Of a DNA stretch of 64,000 nt, positions 57,160 to 64,000 are shown piece by piece (within the stretch, counting starts at the first letter, position 1; the number at the start of each line of letters is the position of its first letter). The stretch is from JACVRM01 sp963817375 (GTDB taxonomy: Bacteria; Actinomycetota; Thermoleophilia; Gaiellales; Gaiellaceae). Location of the stretch: the NCBI GenBank assembly GCA_963817375.1, contig CAWFOB010000003.1, positions 1 to 64,000 on the forward strand, given 5' to 3'. A program made the position numbers and the translations under genes. The notes under the pieces were generated by a model. It did not search any database, was not told the origin of the DNA, and saw only the letters and a program-made list of their open reading frames with translations.

Positions 57160-57687
57160 GGATCCTGAGCCGCTCGAGCGCCGGCACGATCGCCGGTCGC
57201 CGCCAGAGCGGCCTGACTCGGCGCTGCTAGCGGCCGGAACTGCAGCTCGTGCCAGGACGGCACGGGCGCGAGCTCGAGCAGCGCGCGGTCGCCGTTCGGG
57301 TCGCGGTAGCCGAAGTCGGCCGTCGTCGTCGTCCCAGCGCGACCTCGAGCAGGCCCTCCTTGACGCGGTGGTCGAGCCAGGCGCCGCGGAAGACGAGCTT
57401 GCGCAGCCAGTAGACGAGCGACTCGCCGCCGACGAGCGAGATCGCGCTCCCAGTGGCGCACGAGGTACGAGCCGAGCGGGCTCGCGGCGCGTCGATGCGG
57501 CCGTCCGCGGCGAGCTCGACCAGGTCGGCCGTCTCGTCGTCGTCGAGCTCGTTGTCCGGGACAGCCCGAGCTTGACGGCCGCTGCGACGACCCGCTCCTC
57601 GAAGTCGCGCGCGGTGAAGGAGAACGCGGTAGCCGAGGAACTCGACCGACGTAGTCCTCCCCCGAGCGAGTAGTTCGTCTGCGTCAC
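57160..57687 (-). CDS. Unidentified minus-strand gene, frameshifted
   Basis: A protein of roughly 170 residues is spread over three frames: MTQTNYSLG, VEFLGYR, FSFTARDFEERVVAAAVKLG, PDNELDDDETADLVELAADG, GSYLVRHWER, SLVGGESLVYWLRKLVFRGA then WLDHRVKEGLLEVAL, and DFGYRDPNGDRALLELAPVP then SWHELQFRPL. Codon bias follows these segments, and TATCCT lies 7 nt before GTG 57687, so I think it is a real gene with several spurious indels. No family is recognised. It sits where secDF or queuosine genes might be expected between ruvB and recJ. Confidence 0.5.
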
Positions 57688-57813
57688 GGTCGGGAGGATA
57701 GCCCCGCGGTCGGCGGCAGCCCCGTGACGCTTCCGGCACGGATTCGTGACGGTTCGATGCGCCGTAGCCCGGTTCGCGGGCCGGGTGCCGTCCGGCTCTC
57801 GCCGTACGGTCAG

Positions 57814-59827
57814 GTGTCCGATGTCGTGGACGCTCCGCCCTGCGATCCGGACACTGCGCGCCGCCTGGCAGGCGAGCTCGGCGTCACGCGAGACGACCGC
57901 GCGCGTTCTCGTCCGCCGCGGGCTACGGCGACGCCGCGGCGCCGCGTGCGTTCCTCGACGGCGCGGCGCCGGCGCACGACCCGTTCCTGCTCGGCGACAT
58001 GGAGGGCGCGTGCGCGGCGATCCGCGCCGCGATCGCCGCCGGCACGCGGATCTGCGTCCACGGCGACTACGACGTCGACGGCATCTGCGCGACCGCGCTC
58101 GCCGTCATCTGTCCTGCGCGAGCTCGGCGCCGACGTCGACTGGCACCTGCCGAGCCGCTTCGAGGAGGGCTACGGCCTGTCCGGGGAGACGATCGAGCGC
58201 CTCGCGGACGAAGGGTACGGGCTCGTGCTCACCGTCGACTGCGGCATCACGGCCGTCGACGAGGTCGCCGACGCCCGCGCGCTCGGGCTCGAGGTCGTCG
58301 TCACCGACCATCACCGGCCCGGCGACGACGCTGCCCGACTGCCCGATCGTCGCCACGCGGCCGTCCGAGTACCCGTTCCCGGAGCTCTGCGGCACCGGCG
58401 TCGTGCTCAAGCTCGCGCCAGGCGCTGCTCGGCGCCGGACCATCCGGCGCTCGAGCGCCACCTCGACCTCGTCGCGCTCGCGACGATCGCCGACGTCGTC
58501 CCGCTCGTCGACGAGAACCGCGCGCTCGCGATCGCCGGGCCTGCAGCGCGCTCGCGCGCGACGCACGAGCCGGGCCTGCCGCGCTGATGCGCGTCGGCGC
58601 GCGTCGACCCGGCGACGGTCGACGAGGGCGCCGTCGCGTTCCGGCTCGCGCCGCGGATCAACGCCGCCGGCCGGCTCTGCCGGCCGGAGATCGCGCTCGA
58701 GCTGCTGCTCGCCGACCGACGAGGAGACCGCGAGGCCGCTCGCCGAGCGGCTCGAGGAGCTGAACCGCGACCGGCAGATGGTCGAGGACCGGATCCTGCG
58801 CGAGGCGGTCGCCCAGGTCGAGGCCTGGCCCGAGGCCCGCCGGCGCGCCCGCGGCTACGTCGTCGCCGACGAGGGCTGGCACGAGGGCGTGATCGGCATC
58901 GTCGCCTCGCGGCTCGTCGAGCGGTACCGCCGCCCGGTCGTGCTGATCGCCGGCACCGACGGGGACTGGAAGGGCTCCGGCCGCTCGATCTCCGCGCTTC
59001 GACCTCCACGCCGCGCTCGCCGCCTGCGCCGACCATCTCGAGCGCTTCGGCGGCCACCGCGCCGCCGCCGGCCTCTCGATCACGCGCCGAGGCGGTGCGA
59101 CGCGTTCGCGGCCGCCTTCGCCGCGCATGCCGACGCTGCGCTCACGCCCGACGGATCTCGAGCCGGTCACCGTCGTCGACGCGGTCGTGCCCGGCACGGC
59201 GCTGACGCTCGAGCTCTGCGCCGAGCTTCGCCGGCTCGCGCCGTTCGGGCTCGGCAACCCGGCCGTCACGCTGCTCGCGCCCGGCTGCGAGATCGCAGGA
59301 GCCGGCCACGGTCGGCGACGGCAAGCACCTCCGCTTCCGCGTCCGCCACGAGGGCATCCCGGCCGGCAGCGCGATCGCCTTCGGCTTCGGCGCGCAGCCC
59401 GACTCGCTGCGCCGGCCGCGCCGTTCGACGTCGTCTTCCGCCTCGAGGAGAACCACTGGAACGGCACGGTCGCGCCGCAGCTCGTCGTCCGGCGACGTCT
59501 GCGAGACCGACCCGCGCTACGACGAGCTGCGCGCCGAGCTGGCCGGCCGAGTGGCGGGCCGGGGAAGACAGCCTGGACGGCGCAGGCGCGCGAGGTCTTC
59601 GACGAGCTCGGCCTCGAGCCGGGCGGGACGGCGTCGCGGAACCTGCTCGAGTCCGAGACGCTTCGGGCGCTGCTCGCGGAAGCCGAGCCGGCGACGCTGG
59701 CAGAAGCTGGCCTGAGGCGCGGGACTTGCGCAGCGAGATGCGCCGCGCGCCGCCCCCGCGGGGCGGGCGGGCGGCGTTCCGCTCGAGCTGGATGAGCATC
59801 CGCGCGAGCTGCGCGGCCTTGCGGTGA
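57814..59827 (+). CDS. recJ: Single-stranded-DNA exonuclease RecJ (many frameshifts)
   Basis: RecJ degrades 5' single-stranded ends in recombination and mismatch repair. All hallmarks can be read across frames: CDPDTARRLAGELGV, the DHH motif VHGDYDVDGICATALAV, LVLTVDCGITAVDEVADARA, EVVVTDHHRPG, LVALATIADVVPLVDENRAL, APRINAAGRL, the DHHA1 segment GWHEGVIGIVASRLVERYRR, GSGRSIS, GGHRAAAGLSI and the OB-like FDVVFRLEENHWNGTVAPQL. At least ten single-base insertions are needed (e.g. near 57920, 58110, 58329, 58418, 58437). Start (GTG 57814) and stop are approximate. Confidence 0.78.
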
Positions 59828-59909
59828 CGTCGTCTGAGGAGCATCCGCCCGGGTTCGGGATTCGGGCCGGCAGTCCTGCCGCCGGGAAGGTGAGCCAAAT
59901 CCCGCCCAG

Positions 59910-59915
59910 TACACT
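59910..59915 (+). promoter_or_regulatory. -10 element of leaderless rel
   Basis: TACACT followed after 6 nt by ATG 59922. Confidence 0.55.
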
Positions 59916-59921
59916 TCATTG

Positions 59922-62135
59922 ATGGCCGTCGTCGAGGCCGCTGGCCGGCATCAGAATCTCCTCGACGAGCTGATCGCCGACGTCGACCGCCTACAAGGCG
60001 GACGTCGACACCGAGCTCGTCGCATCGGCGTTCGCCTTCGCAGCGGAGCACCACGAGGGACAGCAGCGGCGCTCCGGCGAGGAGTTCATCAACCACCCGT
60101 TCGGCGTCGCGAAGATCCTGCGCCGAGCTGCACCTCGACGAGCAGACGATCGCGGCGGCGCTGCTCCACGACGTCGTCGAGGACACCGACGTCGAGATCG
60201 AGGAGATCCGGGCCGAGTTCGGCGACGACATCGCGCTGCTCGTCGAGGGCGTCACCAAGCTGACCCGGATCCAGTTCGCGAGCCGCGAGCAGGCCGAGGC
60301 CGAGAACTACCGCAAGCTGATCGTGGCGATGGCGCAGGACCTGCGCGTGATCCTGATCAAGCTCGCCGACCGGCTGCACAACATGCGGACGATCGAGTAC
60401 CTCGGCCGCCAGAAGCAGATCCAGAAGTCGAGGGAGGCGCTCGAGATCTATGCGCCGATCGCGCACCGCCTCGGCATCCACGCGATCAAGTGGGAGCTCG
60501 AGGACCTCGCGTTCGAGACGCTGCACCCGCGCAAGTACGACGAGATCAAGGCGATGGTCAGCGAGCGGCGCGCCGACCGCGACGAGCACGTCAAGGAGGC
60601 CTCGCTGCTGCTCCAGGCCGAGCTCGACAAGGTCGACATCCCCGCCGAGATCTCCGGCCGCCCGAAGCACTTCTACTCGATCTACGAGAAGATGGCGCAA
60701 GCGCGGGAAGGAGTTCAACGAGATCTACGACCTGACCGCGATGCGCGTCATCGTCGAGCGCGCCGACGAGGAGGGCACGCGCGACTGCTACGGCGCGCTG
60801 GGGCTGATCCACTCGCTGTGGAAGCCGATGCCCAACCGCTTCAAGGACTACATCGCGATGCCCAAGCTGAACGGCTACCGCGCGCTGCACACGACCGTGA
60901 TCGGTCCGCACGGCCGCCCGCTCGAGATCCAGATCCGCACGCTCGAGATGCACCGGACGGCCGAGTTCGGGATCGCGGCGCACTGGCTGTACAAGGCGGG
61001 CGACCCGCGCCAGAAGGCGCTCGACGAGTGGACGCGGTGGGTGCGGCAGCTGATCGACTGGGAGCAGGACGAGCCCGACCCGCAGGAGTTCATGAAGACG
61101 GTCGCCAAGGACCTCTTCGACGAGGAGGTCTTCGTCTTCACGCCGAAGTACGAGGTCAAGCGCCTGCCCGCCGGCGCGACGCCGATCGACTTCGCCTACG
61201 CCGTGCACACGGACGTCGGCCACCGCACCGTCGGCGCGAAGGTCAACGGGCGGATCGTCCCGCTCAGCTACCAGCTGCACTCGGGCGACCGCGTCGAGGT
61301 GCTCACCTCGAAGTCAGGCCGCGGCCCGTCTCGCGACTGGATCTCGCTGGCGGCGTCGTCGCGCGCGCGGAACAAGATCCGTCAGTGGTTCTCGCGCGAG
61401 ACGCGCGAGGACACCGAGGCGCGCGGCCGCGAGTCGCTCGAGCAGGCGCTGCGCAAGCAGAACCTGCCGTATCGCAAGCTGGCCGGCTCGGCCGTGCTCG
61501 CGCAGGTCATCCGCGAGAGCGGCTTCAAGAAGGCGGAGGACTTCTACCTGGCGCTCGGCTCCGGGAAGCTCCAGCCGTCGCAGATCGTCAACAAGCTGCT
61601 CCAGCAGCTGAAGACGCAGGAGGTCGTCGAGGAGGAGCCGGTGCCGCTGAAGGCGCCGAAGGCGAAGCGTGCGGTCGGCTCGACCAACCTCGGCATCCGC
61701 GTCGAGGGCTCCGGGGACGTCCTCGTCCGGCTCGCCAAGTGCTGCACGCCGGTGCCCGGCGACGACATCGTCGGCTACATCTCGCTCGGCAAGGGCATCA
61801 CGATCCACCGCGGTGACTGCCCCAACGTCAAGGCGCTGCGGCGCAACCCGGAGCGGTTCACGCCGGTCGAGTGGGACGGGGCCTCGACGCAGAGCTTCCG
61901 CGTCCAGATCGCCGTCGACGCGTGGGACCGTCCGCGCCTGCTCGAGGACGTCGCGCGGACGTTCGCCGAGTACGGGGCGAACATCGTCGAGTACGGGGGC
62001 CACGTCGAGGATCAGCTCGCGAAGAACTGGTACACGGCAGAGATCGGCGACGTGCGCTCGCTCCGGAGCCTGCTGAACGCGCTGCGCCATCTCGAGGCCG
62101 TCTTCGACGCTAACCGCGTCACGCCGTCCTCGTAA
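59922..62135 (+). CDS. relA: Bifunctional (p)ppGpp synthetase/hydrolase Rel (three frameshifts)
   Basis: The long RelA/SpoT homologue controlling the stringent response. Domains in order: HD hydrolase (GEEFINHPFGVAKIL, AALLHDVVEDT, IKLADRLHNMRTIEYL), synthetase (FYSIYEKMAQ, FNEIYDLTAMRVIVE, DYIAMPKLNGYRALHTTVIG), TGS (DLFDEEVFVFTPKYEVKRLP), helical and zinc-finger region (RLAKCCTPVPGDDIVGYISL) and ACT (DRPRLLEDVARTFAEYGANI). The intact HD motif suggests a bifunctional enzyme. Extra bases near 59987, 60121 and 60699 break the frame; from 60701 to the stop no shift occurs. Corrected length is ~736 residues. Confidence 0.92.
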
Positions 62136-62139
62136 GGGG

Positions 62140-62244
62140 TACCTCGAACGAGGGATCTTCGGGGCCAAGAGCGGCTTGATCAAGCCGTAGCGCCCCGTTT
62201 GGGGGATTCATCCCCCAAACGGGCTCATACCTCGAATGAGGGAT
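62140..62244. repeat. Palindrome-rich intergenic block after rel
   Basis: TACCTCGAACGAGGGAT (62140-62156) recurs with one change at 62228-62244. Between them lie the palindrome CGGCTTGATCAAGCCG (62172-62187) and a perfect hairpin with 14-nt arms CCCGTTTGGGGGAT/ATCCCCCAAACGGG around TC (62194-62223). The hairpin probably terminates rel. The arrangement looks like a composite repeat. The rest of the 62136-62346 gap shows nothing else. Confidence 0.7.
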
Positions 62245-62346
62245 AGGCAGATCGGGGCCGAGCCCCTACAAGGAGAGCAGGGGGAGGGGCAAGGCTGCGG
62301 CGCCCACCTGTCACGGGGACGACGGGTGGGCCCGCGCCGCCTTCTG

Positions 62347-62673
62347 CTACGGATCCCAGGTCTCGCCGCCGGTATCCCAGCCGACGAGTACGTAGGGGCC
62401 GACCAGCTCCGCCACTCGTGTGGCGAGCCCGGGGTCATCGTCCGAAAGGGCCAGCTCCCCCACTGATTGCCCGTCGAACTCCACCGGCACCGTGACGGCG
62501 GGCTCGCCGGCGCCGGCGGTCGGCCCGGGCACCAGGTTCCCCTCCTCGACGAAGCGGATCGCGGCGTACGCGACGCCGTGGTCGTGCAGCGCCGCCAGCA
62601 CTCCGCGCAGGATGTCGTCGGCGTCGCCGCCGCGCTCCACGACCGCGGCCGCGGCCGCGTAGGGGTCGCTCAT
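62347..62673 (-). CDS. GAF-like hypothetical protein
   Basis: A 108-residue protein: a helix (DADDILRGVLAALHDHG), then VAYAAIRFVEEGNLVPGPTA, AVTVPVEFDGQSVGELALSD and a final helix (DPGLATRVAELVGPYVLVGW). The alternation of strands and helices resembles a trimmed GAF domain, but ligand residues are not identifiable. Its ATG overlaps the stop of the thioesterase gene by 4 nt, so it is cotranscribed and translationally coupled with it. Confidence 0.65.
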   Translation of the reverse strand: MSDPYAAAAAVVERGGDADDILRGVLAALHDHGVAYAAIRFVEEGNLVPGPTAGAGEPAVTVPVEFDGQSVGELALSDDDPGLATRVAELVGPYVLVGWDTGGETWDP

Positions 62674-63128
62674 TCCTCGAGATCCTCGCCCTCGAAGGCG
62701 CGGATCGGCTCGCGGTACGCCTCCGGGATCGGCGCCGCGCGCCGCTCGTCGAGGTCGACGAGCACGAGCGTCTGGCGCGCGGTGACCATGAGGGCGTCGT
62801 CCTCCATGCGGTACGCCGCGCCATCGAAGGTCGCGCTCGTGCGGCCGAGGCGGCTGACCCGGATGAACACCTCGAGCAGGTCGTCGAACCGGGCCGGGGC
62901 GTAGTACTCGAGCGCCGAGGCGCGCATCACGAACTCGTGCTCGCCGTCGCCGCGGAGCCGGCCGAGGTGGCGGAGGTACTCGACGCGCGCGGTATCGAAG
63001 TAGGGCAGGTAACGGCCGTAGTAGACGATCCCCTGCGCGTCGGTGTCGGAGAAGCCGACACGGGTCAGCGCCGAGTACTTGAACGGGGGCATGCGGGTCG
63101 AGATGCGGCCGAGCTCGAGCGAGGTCAC
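62670..63128 (-). CDS. Acyl-CoA thioesterase (4HBT/YbgC-like hotdog fold)
   Basis: A 152-residue hotdog-fold thioesterase. TRVGFSDTDAQGIVYYGRYL contains the conserved Asp and Tyr of the YbgC/4-hydroxybenzoyl-CoA thioesterase family, ALEYYAPARFDDLLEVFIRV forms the central strands, and TARQTLVLVDLDERRA the last. It hydrolyses acyl-CoA or aryl-CoA thioesters; chain preference unknown. TAGGAT lies 8 nt before the GTG start. It is divergent from clpS. Confidence 0.87.
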   Translation of the reverse strand: MTSLELGRISTRMPPFKYSALTRVGFSDTDAQGIVYYGRYLPYFDTARVEYLRHLGRLRGDGEHEFVMRASALEYYAPARFDDLLEVFIRVSRLGRTSATFDGAAYRMEDDALMVTARQTLVLVDLDERRAAPIPEAYREPIRAFEGEDLEE

Positions 63129-63157
63129 GGCTCTCGATCCTATGGGGTCTTTGAATG

Positions 63158-63163
63158 CACAAT
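63158..63163 (+). promoter_or_regulatory. -10 element of leaderless clpS
   Basis: CACAAT followed after 6 nt by GTG 63170. This decides against the GTG/ATG-like starts a few codons upstream. Confidence 0.45.
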
Positions 63164-63169
63164 GGCCGG

Positions 63170-63469
63170 GTGAGCTCGCAGACGATCCAGGCTCCGCTCC
63201 GCACCGAGGAGCCGGACCAGTGGGAGTCGCCCGTCGAGGACCGCCCGTGGGTGGTCATCGTCTGGAACGACCCCGTCAACCTGATGACCTACGTGACCTT
63301 CGTCTTTCAGAAGCTGTTCGGCTACGCGAAGCCGAAGGCCGAGAAGCTCATGTGGCAGGTGCACGCGGAGGGCAAGGCGGCCGTCTCGACCGGGACGCAG
63401 GAGAAGGCCGAGGCCGACGTCGCCCGCCTGCATGCGCACGGGCTCTGGGCGACGATGCAGCAGGACTAG
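63170..63469 (+). CDS. clpS: ATP-dependent Clp protease adaptor ClpS
   Basis: A 99-residue N-degron adaptor that delivers proteins with destabilising N-termini to ClpAP/ClpCP. The core VVIVWNDPVNLMTYVTFVFQ with the substrate-binding Asn-Asp and the helix KAEKLMWQVHAEGKAAVSTG are typical. The N-terminal ~28 residues are an unstructured extension. A possible in-frame start upstream (63155) would add five residues. The DUF2017 gene begins 3 nt after the stop, the usual actinobacterial partner. Confidence 0.93.
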   Translation: MSSQTIQAPLRTEEPDQWESPVEDRPWVVIVWNDPVNLMTYVTFVFQKLFGYAKPKAEKLMWQVHAEGKAAVSTGTQEKAEADVARLHAHGLWATMQQD

Positions 63470-63472
63470 ACG

Positions 63473-63943
63473 TTGCTGTTCCGCCGGCCTTTCAAGCCGT
63501 TGGAGGGGGGCGGCTACCGCGTGAAGCTAGGCGCGCCCGAGCGCGAGGCCGTGCGCGATCTCTGCGCCGAGCTGCGCGCGCTCGTGGTCGCGAGCGACCC
63601 CGCCGCCGGGCGGCTCTTCCCGCCGGCGTATCGCGACGACGAGGAGGCGAGCGCCGCGTTCGCCGAGCTCGTCCGCGGCGACCTGGAGGCGCAGCGGCTC
63701 GCCGCCTTCGACACCGTCGAGGCAACGCTCGACTCGGACCGCCTCGACGAGGAGCAGGCGGCCGCCTGGTGCGGCGCGCTGAACGACGCGCGGCTCGTCC
63801 TGGGCGAGCGGCTCGGCGTCACCGAGGAGCTGTACGAGAACGGCATCCCGCGCGACGACCCGCGGGCACGCGAGCTCGCGTTCTACGCGTGGCTGACGTG
63901 GCTCCAGGGCGAGCTCGTCGAGGCGCTCTCGTCGCGCTTATAG
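63473..63943 (+). CDS. DUF2017 family protein
   Basis: A 156-residue helical protein opening MLFRRPFKPLEGGGYRVKLG, with RLFPPAYRDDEEASAAFAEL and a C-terminal DDPRARELAFYAWLTWLQGE. These match DUF2017, almost always encoded next to clpS in actinobacteria and presumed to work with it, although function is unknown. It starts with TTG 3 nt after the clpS stop, so coupling is expected. Confidence 0.85.
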   Translation: MLFRRPFKPLEGGGYRVKLGAPEREAVRDLCAELRALVVASDPAAGRLFPPAYRDDEEASAAFAELVRGDLEAQRLAAFDTVEATLDSDRLDEEQAAAWCGALNDARLVLGERLGVTEELYENGIPRDDPRARELAFYAWLTWLQGELVEALSSRL

Positions 63944-63961
63944 GGCCGCCCCTCCCAGCCA

Positions 63962-63988
63962 GGGGCTGTCCCTGCAGGGGGCTGTCCC
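63962..63988. repeat. Repeat family A, two copies at window end
   Basis: GGGGCTGTCCC at 63962-63972 and GGGGGCTGTCCC at 63977-63988, the same unit as in the 48.0-48.5 kb cluster, again just past a gene end. Confidence 0.65.
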
Positions 63989-64000
63989 TATACGCCCTGG

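Noticed and set aside
55000..60700. Programmed ribosomal frameshifting in ruvC, ruvB, recJ or rel
   Set aside because: There are too many shifts in unrelated genes, mostly one-base insertions at varied sequences without slippery heptamers or stop-codon signals.

Overview
The window is very GC-rich and gene-dense, with many GTG starts. It has actinobacterial features: clpS followed by a DUF2017 gene, pdxS/pdxT/yebC/ruvCAB leading to rel, a tmRNA with a split-looking tag region, and many leaderless genes. I infer a member of the Actinomycetota, most likely class Thermoleophilia (Gaiellales/Solirubrobacterales-like). No taxonomic marker here allows a firmer call.

Layout. 1-3612: 3' part of a large secreted protein with a gingipain-like (clan CD) core and Ig-like repeats. 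4207-4573: tmRNA gene (ssrA). Its 3' end is repeated twice downstream (5592-5617 and 6140-6166) and brackets two one-gene segments, a sugar-nucleotide epimerase and a two-TM K+ channel. This looks like an integration hot spot without an integrase. 6194-24790: accessory and housekeeping genes, including a YecM-like protein, a Zn-ribbon/cyclase/NTPase regulator, hydrolases, an orphan phenylacetate-CoA ligase, a second K+ channel, cupins, an HD-GYP/LuxR protein, a luciferase-like monooxygenase, a cysteine-synthase operon, an orphan solute-binding protein and a copper-storage-like protein. 24779-46907: transporters (two CPA1 antiporters, two DHA2-type MFS exporters, a MacB-type ABC pair), greA, a proline racemase-like enzyme, twin AMIN-like lipoproteins, a MASE1 sensor kinase and uppP. 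46917-49644: a PAS/LuxR regulator, a repeat-rich intergenic stretch, yjbQ and tRNA-Met. 49657-62135: pdxS, a TPR gene, pdxT, yebC, ruvC, ruvA, ruvB, recJ and rel. 62347-63943: a thioesterase pair, clpS and DUF2017.

Regulation visible in the sequence. A TANNNT -10 hexamer sits 6-8 nt before a start codon, usually with no Shine-Dalgarno, at about twenty genes (among them greA, pdxS, pdxT, ruvC, rel and both lipoproteins). This indicates widespread leaderless transcription. At three divergent pairs the two -10 elements overlap in a 10-bp ANNNTANNNT motif, so two genes are driven from a 23-25 bp gap. Three TCTTAG repeats at 11-bp period lie in front of the ABC transporter and look like an OmpR-family operator. 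Two palindromic repeat families occur: GGGGCTGTCCC, and TTAGTGGCTG/CAGCCACTAA.

Quality. pdxT, ruvC, ruvA, ruvB, recJ, rel and an unidentified minus-strand gene carry many single-base, mostly insertion-type frameshifts between 53.06 and 60.70 kb, while the rest of the window is almost free of them. I read these as probable sequencing or assembly errors in real genes, not as pseudogenes.
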